Shown here: positions 35,463-43,315 of the stretch, in pieces
Numbering within the stretch: the stretch's first letter is position 1
Layout of the letters: each line of letters starts with the position of its first letter
NCBI RefSeq assembly: GCF_009740285.1
Contig: NZ_CP046566.1
Span: forward strand, 2,414,501 to 2,478,500
DNA length: 64,000 bases
DNA from: Phnomibacter ginsenosidimutans
GTDB lineage: Bacteria; Bacteroidota; Bacteroidia; Chitinophagales; Chitinophagaceae
Direction: 5' to 3'
The notes under the pieces: model-generated
The model's input: only the letters and a program-made list of their open reading frames with translations
Told to the model about the DNA's origin: nothing
Databases searched by the model: none
Made by a program: the position numbers and the translations under genes

Positions 35463-35892
35463 ATGAATAGTTATCTAAGAATCCGTAGTGCATTTTTTTT
35501 TAGCCGTTAGTTTATTATTCTCCAATTTGATGTACGCACAAAAAGCGGAAGACTTTATTGGTGATTGGAAAATAATTAAGGTTGAGCTTTCGCCAAATGC
35601 TGAGCAAGAGGCGAAACAATTTTTTTCAAAGCTGAATGCCATATTTCTGAAGTCTACATTTCATTTTAAACCCAATAACTCATTTTCTTTCGATAGTCCC
35701 GATGAAGACCTATCCATAAAAGATGCAGTATGACAATTCGATATAAAGAAGCAAACCATAAAGGTAATGGAGCGAAAATCTAAAGGCACTCCAGGACTAT
35801 TGATGGGAATCATTGTGAAAGAAGCAAATGGAGGTTACTTGTTTCTCATGGAAGAAACACCTGTAATACTAACCGTTGTAAAAAAGACTTAA
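35463..35892 (+). pseudogene. Secreted lipocalin-like small protein, doubly interrupted
   Basis: ATG 35463 reads MNSYLRIRSA then hits TAG after a run of nine T (35493-35501). With eight T the frame becomes a good signal peptide, SAFFLAVSLLFSNLMYAQ. The body AEDFIGDWKIIKVELSPNAEQEAKQFF...FHFKPNNSFSF looks like the small lipocalin-like lipoproteins of Bacteroidota. A second lesion, TGA at 35731-35733, replaces what fits a Trp (DAV-stop-QFDIKKQTIKV), after which the frame stays open to TAA 35890-35892. Two independent lesions make this a decayed gene, though the homopolymer alone could be phase-variable. The remnant from GTG 35488 encodes 81 residues. Confidence 0.7.
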
Positions 35893-35944
35893 ACAACATC
35901 CTAACCTTTCTCAGTGTATCGTCGATAGTTGCCATCCGAATTAT

Positions 35945-35967
35945 GTTCGGGATGGCAAATCCCGAAC
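35945..35967. repeat. Composite repeat, partial copy B (hairpin 3 only)
   Basis: GTTCGGGAT-N5-ATCCCGAAC, perfect 9-bp arms, 53 bp after the lipocalin-like pseudogene and 27 bp before the next gene. Confidence 0.7.
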
Positions 35968-35994
35968 AGCGACTAGTATCACACAATTTCAAAC

Positions 35995-36987
35995 ATGTAT
36001 CTAATCATAATCGTACTGATAATACTCTTAGTGGCGGTATGGCTAGTCAGCAAATTTTTATACCAGCAAATAGCTCTACGAACTGAAAACAAATGGCTGC
36101 GAATGATTTCGCTTTTACCATCGGCTGCATTAGTTTATATCTTGTACACAGCAGTATACCCTGGCGAGGATTTTTATAAAGAAGATTTCAAAGAAATTAC
36201 AGGACTTGAATTTCCTCATAACGGCAAGATACTTTACAAAACAGCCAGTTTCCCAGACCAGTTTGGTGATTATGCTTCAACAGCAGTTGTTCATGTTTCA
36301 CTCTCCTTTTACAGCAAGTTAGAAGATCATCTGCAACAAACGATCACTCACAATCAAAAGAACGAATGGTTTAAAAGTCAATTCGACAGCATTGCCCAAA
36401 AAACAGTTCAACAACCTATCGTTCGTTACTTTTATTGGCAGCCCGAAGACGGTAAATACTTTGGAGTTGGATTTTTAACAGACAATCAATCAGTGATTGT
36501 ACATCGCACAAGCTTGGTAACTACAGTTCTTAGTTCGAGTTTTACAATCACTCTTTTCACTTCTATTTATTTTATGACTTTTTCTAATTCAAAGGCAGGC
36601 CCCGGTAATCTGGTTTTAAAAATACTGTTGGTTGTTCTCGTAACCACAAGTTGCAGACTTTCAAGGTCAGATGTGATTGGCAAATGGCAAGTATCAAAAA
36701 CAGATACACTTTATATACATGCTGACAACAGCTTTATTTTAATTGACGCAACTGCCGATCTTACTCCATCGAATGGCAATGACACGAAAAAACCAAATGT
36801 AGACGGAACATGGAAGATTTACAAAACGACTCTTGCTTTTACTTTTAATGACTCCACACAACGATTTAGCGGCAACTGTAAATCTTATCAGTATATGTGG
36901 TTGAAAGGAACGAAAAGAGCATTGGTGAGGCCAGTTACATGTAATAGTCCAACGAACCAATTTGTAGCTATGACAAAAATTGAATAA
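35995..36987 (+). CDS. Hypothetical membrane protein with an apparent fused lipocalin-like lipoprotein
   Basis: 330 residues, unknown. The first half has two membrane spans (about 1-20 and 38-56) and a soluble domain (about 60-165), then a hydrophobic stretch (about 175-195). From about residue 207, LVLKILLVVLVTTSC looks exactly like the lipoprotein signal of a separate protein, followed by RSDVIGKWQVSKTDTLYIHADNSFIL, a lipocalin-like start. So two genes may have fused in frame. AT-rich, island codon use. The second part resembles the decayed gene at 35463-35892 in type. Confidence 0.55.
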   Translation: MYLIIIVLIILLVAVWLVSKFLYQQIALRTENKWLRMISLLPSAALVYILYTAVYPGEDFYKEDFKEITGLEFPHNGKILYKTASFPDQFGDYASTAVVHVSLSFYSKLEDHLQQTITHNQKNEWFKSQFDSIAQKTVQQPIVRYFYWQPEDGKYFGVGFLTDNQSVIVHRTSLVTTVLSSSFTITLFTSIYFMTFSNSKAGPGNLVLKILLVVLVTTSCRLSRSDVIGKWQVSKTDTLYIHADNSFILIDATADLTPSNGNDTKKPNVDGTWKIYKTTLAFTFNDSTQRFSGNCKSYQYMWLKGTKRALVRPVTCNSPTNQFVAMTKIE

Positions 36988-37000
36988 CACTGACGTTTCA

Positions 37001-37060
37001 GAATTTGATATCCGCAAATGCAAGCAGCAATATGTTCGGGATGGCAAAGACCGAACAGCA
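37001..37060. repeat. Composite repeat, degenerate copy C
   Basis: Hairpin 2 remnant (GAATTTGATATCCGCAAATG) and hairpin 3 remnant (GTTCGG...CCGAAC) in the usual order, directly after the 35995 gene. Confidence 0.6.
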
Positions 37061-37159
37061 AAGCAAGAAATGTGTATTCGTATCTTTAACCAGCTGCAAC
37101 ACTAGGCAAACAGCACACAGCAAGTTCCTGCATCGCCCATATTGTAATCCTGTATACAA

Positions 37160-37459
37160 ATGCAACTAAAAGTGAAGACTCGAATTCATTTCAAAATATT
37201 TCTTTTAACAGGACTAATCTTATCAATACTTGGATTTGTGTCATTTGTGGGACTAATGTCAGCCAAAGAAGAATCCTCTATTAGTGCCAATATTTGTTAT
37301 GCTTTATTCTCAATTATCAGATTTCCAACACACACACTTTTCTGGGATACTTTTCAGGATTCTGATTTGTATGCAATTGGTATTTTCTTAAATATTGTTT
37401 TGTATTCTTTCTTGGCTGAAAGATTGTTTTATATCACTCGTCGATTAAAAAATAAATAA
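37160..37459 (+). CDS. Hypothetical small membrane protein, 99 aa
   Basis: Not recognised. Three hydrophobic segments (about 12-33, 44-57 and 71-86) and a Lys/Arg-rich C-terminus (LFYITRRLKNK) suggest a small integral membrane protein with its tail in the cytoplasm. AT-rich like its island neighbours. Directly followed by the tandem composite repeats. No family match from sequence inspection. Confidence 0.55.
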   Translation: MQLKVKTRIHFKIFLLTGLILSILGFVSFVGLMSAKEESSISANICYALFSIIRFPTHTLFWDTFQDSDLYAIGIFLNIVLYSFLAERLFYITRRLKNK

Positions 37460-37485
37460 TAACCAGATGTTTAGGCTTTCAAATT

Positions 37486-37610
37486 CAGCTCTTCGGGATT
37501 TTTAATCCCGAAGCCGTACCGGCGGATTTGAAATCCGCAAATGCAAACAGCAATATGTTCGGGATTACAAATCCCGAACAGCGATTCATCCAAAGACAGT
37601 CATCCCCTCC
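37486..37610. repeat. Composite three-hairpin repeat, copy D
   Basis: Full unit with hairpin 1 (37491-37513), hairpin 2 (37522-37538), hairpin 3 (37557-37579), then a GCGATTCATCC tail. It is one of two copies in a near-perfect 125-bp tandem duplication. Confidence 0.85.
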
Positions 37611-37735
37611 CAGCTCTTCGGGATTTGCAATCCCGAAGCCGTATCGGCGGATTTGTAATCCGCAAATCCAAACGACAATATGTTCGGGATTACAAATCCC
37701 GAACAGCGATTCATCCAAAGACAGTCATCCCCTCA
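37611..37735. repeat. Composite three-hairpin repeat, copy E (tandem with D)
   Basis: Second 125-bp unit. Differences from D sit mostly in hairpin loops (TGC against TTT in hairpin 1, TGT against TGA in hairpin 2) and the inter-hairpin linkers, while the stems are kept. Confidence 0.85.
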
Positions 37736-37807
37736 CCTTTCATCATTTCCCCTTTTCCTTTCCGGCAAGCAAGGCTTAGTTTTAGCCATCACCAAAACAA
37801 CCACGAT

Positions 37808-38239
37808 ATGCCGGCCATACATCCGCACATCAATTTCAATGGCAATGCCGAAGCGGCTTTTACTTTTTACCAATCGGTATTTGGCGGCAGCTTTAGCAGC
37901 CTGGTCCGTTTTAAAGACATGGCCGGTGCCGGTTTTCCCGTGGCCGACCATGAGGCCAATAAAATCATGCACATTGCCTTGCCCATTGGTCCACAGCACC
38001 TGCTGATGGGCAACGATGTGCCCGAAATGCTGGGCACGGTAAATGAAAGGGAGCACCGCAGTAAAATTGTCATCAGCGCCACTAGTAAGGAAGAAGCCGA
38101 GTGGTTGTTCCATGGCTTATCGGCCGGTGGCAGCATCGAAATGCCCCTCGACCAAAGCCCCTGGGGTGCTTATTTTGGCATGTTCCGGGATCAGTTTGGG
38201 ATTGAGTGGATGGTGGAGTTTGCGGGGAATGGGGAATGA
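37808..38239 (+). CDS. VOC-family (PhnB/glyoxalase-like) protein
   Basis: 143 residues from ATG 37808 (MPAIHPHINFNGNAEAAFTFYQSVFGG). The paired beta-alpha-beta-beta-beta modules fit PhnB-like VOC proteins: AAFTFYQSVFGGSF, then IMHIALPIGPQHLLMGND, and WGAYFGMFRDQFGIEWMVEF at the end. VOC members bind metal or act as epimerases, dioxygenases or resistance proteins; the ligand is unknown. An in-frame upstream extension through the palindromic repeats is not plausible. Confidence 0.88.
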   Translation: MPAIHPHINFNGNAEAAFTFYQSVFGGSFSSLVRFKDMAGAGFPVADHEANKIMHIALPIGPQHLLMGNDVPEMLGTVNEREHRSKIVISATSKEEAEWLFHGLSAGGSIEMPLDQSPWGAYFGMFRDQFGIEWMVEFAGNGE

Positions 38240-38287
38240 TGAATTAGGAATGATGAATTGGGACGACTGACTACGATACTTGTTTCT

Positions 38288-38325
38288 TGCCCTTCGACAT
38301 CCCGATAGCCATCGGGATCAGGGCA
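38288..38325. repeat. REP-like hairpin, ATCCCGAT/ATCGGGAT core
   Basis: 8-bp inner stem ATCCCGAT-AGCC-ATCGGGAT nested in outer arms TGCCCT/AGGGCA. It lies between convergent genes, with word repeats on both sides (38229-38262 GAATTAGGAATG family; 38332-38376 ACCAACTACCAACC family). Confidence 0.65.
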
Positions 38326-38376
38326 GCAACTTTCCAACCTACCAACTACCAACCACCAACTACCAACTACCAACTA

Positions 38377-38406
38377 AAACAGCAGGCACCATGGCGCCTG
38401 CTGTTT
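38377..38406 (-). terminator. Terminator of the FKBP gene (minus strand)
   Basis: Perfect 11-bp stem AAACAGCAGGC/GCCTGCTGTTT with an 8-nt loop, followed on the minus strand by TTAGTTGG, 22 bp after the FKBP stop. Confidence 0.75.
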
Positions 38407-38427
38407 GCATAAATGTATGGTAGTGCC

Positions 38428-39195
38428 TTACTGGCCGCCGCCGGAAATGATATCGAGCAGTTCTACTTCGAAGATGAGCATGGAACCACCGGGAATGGTG
38501 GGCGGCATGCCCTGGGCACCGTAGGCCAGCTGATACGGAATGTAAAACTTGTAGATAGAGCCAACAGGCATCAGCTGTACGCCTTCGGTCCAGCCAGGAA
38601 TAACGCCGTTGAGCGGAAACTGCGCCGGCTCACCACGGTCGCGGCTGCTGTCGAACTTGGTACCGTTGAGCAGGGTGCCGGTGTAGTGCACTTTCACCAC
38701 ATTGGTATCCTTGGGCATGGGGCCGGTGCCGGCTTTTACCACTTCGTACTGCAAGCCACTGGGGGTTTCTTTTACCTCGGGGCGCTTCTTGTTTTCAGCC
38801 AAAAACTTCAGGCCCTCATCAATGGTGGGCTGAATTTTCTTTTGTGCAGCTTCCTGCAACTTCTGACGCAATGTTTGATCTGCCATTTGTGGAGTCATTA
38901 AAGGTTCTTTATTCTCAATCACTGCTTTGAATGCTTCGAGCAGTGCGGTGTAGTTGAGCTTATCAATGCCCTGCTGTTTGAAGAAACCACCATCGAGCAC
39001 ACCCAATGCGTAGCTCAGGCTGTCGAGGCCGTTTTTGAGCACCAGTGCCGGCTTGGCAGCAGCGGGTTTGGCGGGCGTGGTTTTAGCCGCTGGTTTGGCA
39101 GCTGGCTTGGCGGGAGTTTTGGGCGCAGGCTTGGTTTGCGCCATGGCGCCGGCCAGTACAAGCGTGGCGGCGGCAGAAAGGAACAGTTTTTTCAT
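38428..39195 (-). CDS. FKBP-type peptidyl-prolyl cis-trans isomerase
   Basis: 255 residues: a signal peptide (to about 20), an Ala/Lys/Pro-rich linker (20-50), an FkpA/Mip-like helical dimerisation domain (about 51-135) and a C-terminal FKBP domain (about 146-250) with VKVHYTGTLLNGTKFDSSRDRG, IPGWTEGVQLMPVGSIYKFYIP and GGSMLIFEVELLDI. It speeds proline isomerisation in periplasmic or secreted proteins. It ends at its own terminator. Confidence 0.92.
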   Translation of the reverse strand: MKKLFLSAAATLVLAGAMAQTKPAPKTPAKPAAKPAAKTTPAKPAAAKPALVLKNGLDSLSYALGVLDGGFFKQQGIDKLNYTALLEAFKAVIENKEPLMTPQMADQTLRQKLQEAAQKKIQPTIDEGLKFLAENKKRPEVKETPSGLQYEVVKAGTGPMPKDTNVVKVHYTGTLLNGTKFDSSRDRGEPAQFPLNGVIPGWTEGVQLMPVGSIYKFYIPYQLAYGAQGMPPTIPGGSMLIFEVELLDIISGGGQ

Positions 39196-39234
39196 TGTGG
39201 TATTTAAAATTATCGGTTGTGTATATGTGTTGTG

Positions 39235-39994
39235 TCAGTCTTCCCGCAAGGCATGGCCTGTGAGTTGAATGAACACATCTTCGAGATTGGCTTTTTTCAC
39301 TTCGCGGATGCGTTCAAAACCAGAGTCTACCAGTTTATCAATCATGGCATCGGGCGAATCGATGGCGATGATGGTACCCGCATCCATAATGGCCACACGG
39401 TCGCAAAGCACTTCGGCTTCGTCCATGTAATGCGTGGTGATGATGACCGTGGTGCCTTCGCTGCGGATGCGCTTCACCAAATCCCACAGGTTGCGGCGGG
39501 CCTGCGGATCGAGGCCGGTGGTGGGCTCATCCAAAAAGATAATGCGGGGCTTGTTGATGAGAGTGGTGGCAATGGAAAAGCGTTGCTTTTGACCGCCACT
39601 CAGCTCCTTGTATTTGGCCTTGGCTTTGTCTTGCAGGTTTACCTCGGTGAGCAAGGTAATGGGGTCTACTTTTTGGTTGTAGAGACCGGCAAACATTTCT
39701 ACCAACTCGGTAAGGTTGAGGCCGGGATAAAAGCCGCTTGTTTGCAGCTGTACGCCAATGATTTTTTTGATTTCGTTGGGCTGTGCATCAAGGTCGAACC
39801 CGTCAATCATCACCTTGCCGCTTGGTTTTGGAGCGGAGGGTTTCCATGATTTCGAGGGTGGTGCTTTTGCCGGCGCCATTGGGCCCGAGCAAGCCAAATA
39901 TTTCGCCTTCCTGCACGTCGAATGAAATGCCTTTGACGGCTTCAAAACTGCCGTAGGATTTGGTGAGGTTGGCAACGGAAATGATGGTACGCAT
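39235..39994 (-). CDS. ABC transporter ATP-binding protein, frameshifted
   Basis: From ATG 39994 the frame gives [54 protein letters not shown] with Walker A, then fails near 39830. The rest follows one base out of phase: [23 protein letters not shown], signature LSGGQKQR, Walker [15 protein letters not shown], and switch His [10 protein letters not shown]. Removing one base (in CGCTCCAAAACC on the minus strand) restores a normal CcmA/NatA-like subunit of about 252 residues. No permease gene is adjacent in the window. Given the number of similar lesions nearby, an assembly error is likely. Confidence 0.8.
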
Positions 39995-40162
39995 AAATGG
40001 GAACAAGTGGTTCGCTACCGGCACTGAACTACTGCGCCAAGTGACCGCTGCAAAATAGGGAAAAAGCGGCATGCGGGTTTGTTGGGACGCGGATTTGTTG
40101 GGACGCGAAGATGGGACGCGGATTTGTACGGATGGGTATGGATTTTCGCTGATAGTATAACT

Positions 40163-40186
40163 GTCGCAGGCATCCCGGCCTGTGAC
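40163..40186. repeat. Palindromic element GTCGCAGG...CCTGTGAC
   Basis: 24-bp near-perfect palindrome. Inverted copies lie at 40317-40340 and 40464-40487, at the ends of the two tandem units. Confidence 0.6.
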
Positions 40187-40200
40187 TGATGTGTTACTAA

Positions 40201-40340
40201 GACAGCAACAAAATAATTTGGCCACAGATGCACAGATTATTGTGAAGGCTATTGCAAAGCCCTGAAGTGAGTGTAATCATTCGATGTGGTTTATATTCTC
40301 AACAGAGTAATGAGCCGTCACAGGCCGGGAGGCCTGCGAC
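40201..40340. repeat. Diverged tandem duplication, unit 1
   Basis: Begins GACAGCAACAAAATAATTTG and ends in the palindrome GTCACAGGCC/GGCCTGCGAC. Unit 2 has the same order with scattered substitutions. Confidence 0.7.
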
Positions 40341-40347
40341 AGGATGG

Positions 40348-40487
40348 GACAGCAACAAAATAATTTGGCCACAGATGCACAGATTATTTTGAAGACTATT
40401 GCAAAGCCTTGAAAGGGCGGTAATCATTCGATGTGGATTCTATTCTTTGCCGAGTAACATCCCGTCACATGCCGGGAGGCCTGCGAC
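40348..40487. repeat. Diverged tandem duplication, unit 2
   Basis: Second 140-bp unit, starting 7 bp after unit 1 and ending in its own palindrome (40464-40487). Confidence 0.7.
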
Positions 40488-40682
40488 AGATGAGTAAGGA
40501 TTTGCACGGCTGTTTTTTTCTATCATATAACATCTGTCATCCAACATCTAATACGTTGGGACGCGGGTTTGCACGGATGAGTTAGGATTTGCACGGATGC
40601 ATCCTAACATCTAACATCTGTCATCCAGCATCTCTCCCGTCTTCCCATCAACCACCAACTACCAACCACTCTCTATCAACCA

Positions 40683-41699
40683 TCAACCCTTTTCCTGCAG
40701 GCACTGCAGCAGTTCTTCCATCATGAGTTTGCTGCCAATGAAAAGGGGCATGCGCTGGTGCAAGGAGGAGGGTTTGATATCGAGGATGGGCTGTACGCCA
40801 TTGCTGGCCATACCGCCGGCGAGGTGTACAATAAAGGCCAGCGGATTGCATTCGTACAACAACCGCAGTTTGCCCTGTGGCTTATTGCTGGTGCCGGGAT
40901 ACATAAAGATGCCGCCTTTGATGAGATTGCGGTGAATGTCGGCCACCATGCAACCAATATAACGTTCAGTATAAGGGCCGCCCTCTTCTTTGGTTTTGCT
41001 TTCGCAGCGTTTGAGGTATTCCTGCACACCGGAGCTAAACTTGCCGTAGTTGCCATAGTTGGCACTGTAAAACACGCCTTGTGGCGGGCACTGCATGTTG
41101 GGATGGCTGAGGCAAAACTCACCAATGCGGGGGTCGAGGGTAAATCCGTTGACACCGCGGCGGGTGGCATACACCAGCATGGTGCTGCTGCCATAAATAA
41201 CGTAGCCGGCGGCCACCATTTTATTGCCGGGCTGCAAAAAATCTTCCAGCGTAACCGGCTGTCCCAGTGGCGACACCCGTTTGAAAATGGAAAAGATGGT
41301 ACCAATGTTCACGTTCACATCAATATTGCCACTGCCATCCAGCGGGTCCATCAGCAGCACGTATTTGCTATTGTTGCTGATGGCATCGTTGAACACCACA
41401 ATATCATCATTTTCTTCGCTGCCCACACCCGCACAAAAAATGCTATGGTTGAGCATATCAATCAGGGCATTGTTGGCAAAATCATCCAGCTTTTGTACTT
41501 CTTCGCCCTGCACATTTTCTATGCCTACGGCACCGAGAATGTCGGCCAATCCTGCACGGTTCACTTCGGCATTGATGCGCTTACACGCTAAGCCAATGCT
41601 CCGCAACAAACCGCTCAATTCACCCGTGGCCTGCGGAAAATTGCGCAGTTCCTGAATGGTGTATTCATCAAGCGTCATGAGTTTGCGGGAGTTGGTCAT
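40683..41699 (-). CDS. fbp: Class 1 fructose-1,6-bisphosphatase
   Basis: 338 residues from ATG 41699 ([28 protein letters not shown]); the upstream in-frame region is non-homologous. Metal and phosphate motifs are GVGSEEND (about 90-97), [22 protein letters not shown] (about 116-137) and [15 protein letters not shown] near the C-terminus. It hydrolyses fructose-1,6-bisphosphate in gluconeogenesis. The length is standard. Confidence 0.94.
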   Translation of the reverse strand: MTNSRKLMTLDEYTIQELRNFPQATGELSGLLRSIGLACKRINAEVNRAGLADILGAVGIENVQGEEVQKLDDFANNALIDMLNHSIFCAGVGSEENDDIVVFNDAISNNSKYVLLMDPLDGSGNIDVNVNIGTIFSIFKRVSPLGQPVTLEDFLQPGNKMVAAGYVIYGSSTMLVYATRRGVNGFTLDPRIGEFCLSHPNMQCPPQGVFYSANYGNYGKFSSGVQEYLKRCESKTKEEGGPYTERYIGCMVADIHRNLIKGGIFMYPGTSNKPQGKLRLLYECNPLAFIVHLAGGMASNGVQPILDIKPSSLHQRMPLFIGSKLMMEELLQCLQEKG

Positions 41700-41888
41700 A
41701 TGCAGTGTTTTTTTGGTTTTGGTAAAAGGGATAGCAGGCCATGCATGCCTGCATGAAAAAAGTGTTTTAATACACATCAACCAACTGCAAGATGCAAAGG
41801 CCGACTCCGGCAAAATAACAGCAATTGAAGGGAATAACTTTCCTGTTTTAATGTGTACAGCACACACAGCACAGTGACTGCAAGCCTG

Positions 41889-41896
41889 TACATTTG
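41889..41896 (+). promoter_or_regulatory. Putative -7 element for aspartate kinase
   Basis: TACATTTG, exact TAnnTTTG, 49 bp before ATG 41946. Confidence 0.45.
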
Positions 41897-41945
41897 CGGC
41901 AAGTTTTTGTTATTTTCATTTATACAGACAACGGATATCAACATC

Positions 41946-43205
41946 ATGCAGGTACATAAATTTGGCGGCGCCAGTTTGCAGTCGGTAGAGCGGTTTGAAC
42001 AAGTTGCCAACATCATTGCCACCGCCCTAGCCCGGCCTTCAGTTATTGTGATTAGTGCCATGGGCAAAACCACCAATGCACTGGAAAAAGTAGCCGCAGC
42101 TTTTTTTGAACAACGCAATGCCGATGCCCTGCAATTGTTTGATCAGGTAAAACAACAACACCTCACCACCGCCAAGTATTTGCTGGTGCTTCACTATCAT
42201 GAATGTGTAGCACAGCTCAACGATTTTTTTACAGAAGCAGAATGGTTGCTGCACGATAAACCGGTACGTGAATTTGATTACTACTACGATCAGTTGGTAT
42301 GTATTGGCGAACTCCTGAGCAGCACCCTTGTTTCTTTTTACTTGAAAGAAAAAAAGATGGCCAATGCCTGGCTGGATGTACGGGATGTGTTTCGCACCGA
42401 CAATAACTTTCGGGAAGCCACGCTGGATTGGGATGCCAGCCTGCAGCAGGTACAGCATCAGGTGCAACCCTTACTAAAGAGTAACGGACTTGTAGTTACG
42501 CAGGGCTTTATTGGCTGCACCATTGATAATGAAAGCACCACGTTTGGCCGCGAAGGCAGCGATTTTTCTGCCGCCATTTTTGCCCACATGCTCGATGCCG
42601 AAAGCCAAACCATTTGGAAAGATGTGCCTTCGGTAATGAATGCCGACCCCAAACAATTTCCGAATGCCATGCCCATACATGAGCTGAGCTATGAAGAAGT
42701 GATTGAGATGGCGTACTATGGCGCACAGGTGATTCACCCCAAAACCATTAAGCCGCTGTACGAAAAGAAAATACCGCTACAGGTAAAATGCTTTTTAGAT
42801 GCCAGCTTACCGGGCACGGTTATTACCCGCAAAAGAGCCCAAGATTTGCCGCCGATTATTGTGAAGAAAACACAGCAAGTGTTGCTGGAATTTATGTCGA
42901 GGGATTACTCTTTTATTGGCGAACATTCTGTAGGCCAGTTGTACCAGTTGTTTGAAGAAGAAAAAATAAAACCCAACCTGACGCAAAACGGCGCCATTCG
43001 TTTTCTGGCCATTTTCGATCAGAACGAAGAGAAGCTGCAACGCATAGCTGCCAAAGCCGAAGCATGGCTGAACGTGATGCTGCAAAAAGATTTGACACTC
43101 ACCACCATTCGTCATTACAACGACAGCATTATTGCCGGTATGCTGGGCGAACACCAGCCCATACTCATGCAACAAACAAAAGAAACGGTGCAGTTTGTGT
43201 TGTAA
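41946..43205 (+). CDS. Aspartate kinase
   Basis: 419 residues from ATG 41946 (MQVHKFGGASLQSVERF). The amino-acid kinase domain has HKFGGAS, VISAMGKTTNALE, VTQGFIGCTIDNESTTFGREGSDFSAAIFAHML and the AYYGAQVIHPKTI region; an ACT-type regulatory region follows (about 300-419) and is short and divergent. It phosphorylates aspartate at the start of the Lys/Thr/Met pathway. No homoserine dehydrogenase is fused. Monocistronic. Confidence 0.92.
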   Translation: MQVHKFGGASLQSVERFEQVANIIATALARPSVIVISAMGKTTNALEKVAAAFFEQRNADALQLFDQVKQQHLTTAKYLLVLHYHECVAQLNDFFTEAEWLLHDKPVREFDYYYDQLVCIGELLSSTLVSFYLKEKKMANAWLDVRDVFRTDNNFREATLDWDASLQQVQHQVQPLLKSNGLVVTQGFIGCTIDNESTTFGREGSDFSAAIFAHMLDAESQTIWKDVPSVMNADPKQFPNAMPIHELSYEEVIEMAYYGAQVIHPKTIKPLYEKKIPLQVKCFLDASLPGTVITRKRAQDLPPIIVKKTQQVLLEFMSRDYSFIGEHSVGQLYQLFEEEKIKPNLTQNGAIRFLAIFDQNEEKLQRIAAKAEAWLNVMLQKDLTLTTIRHYNDSIIAGMLGEHQPILMQQTKETVQFVL

Positions 43206-43260
43206 AAAAGAAGAATGATTTGCTGCATCAATACCAAACAGTGACTGAAAGAAGAAAATA

Positions 43261-43312
43261 GTTCAACGCTGGAACGCTGGAACTTGTGAACACTAGAACC
43301 TACAAACCTTCC
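43261..43312. repeat. Quasi-periodic repeat, GGAACTTGTGAAC family
   Basis: GTTCAACGCTGGAACGCTGG, AACTTGTGAACACTAGAACC and similar words between convergent stop codons. The same family occupies 56354-56476. Confidence 0.65.
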
Positions 43313-43315
43313 AAC

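Larger units (their letters stand above)
39995..40682. other. 688-bp intergenic region of stacked repeats
   Basis: No gene is visible. It contains GGACGCGGATTTG-type words (40081-40140, 40556-40600), a diverged 140-bp tandem duplication, three palindromic GTCGCAGG elements, CATCTGTCATCCAACATC-type words (40521-40553, 40604-40632) and ACCAACTACCAACC words (40640-40688). Confidence 0.65.

Noticed and set aside
35731-35733. Recoded UGA (Trp or selenocysteine) in the lipocalin-like gene
   Set aside because: Other genes in the window end with TGA, no downstream selenocysteine-type hairpin was seen, and the gene already has a second lesion.
37486-37735. Possible CRISPR array in the tandem repeats
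   Set aside because: Only two near-identical 125-bp units with no unique spacers and no cas genes; each unit is internally hairpin-structured.
37541-37807. Extension of the VOC gene upstream to include the palindromic repeats
   Set aside because: The added residues are translated hairpins; homology begins at ATG 37808.
40721-41305. 194-residue frame overlapping fbp on the same strand
   Set aside because: Frame-shifted reading of fbp, Ala/Pro/Ser/Cys-rich, no motif.
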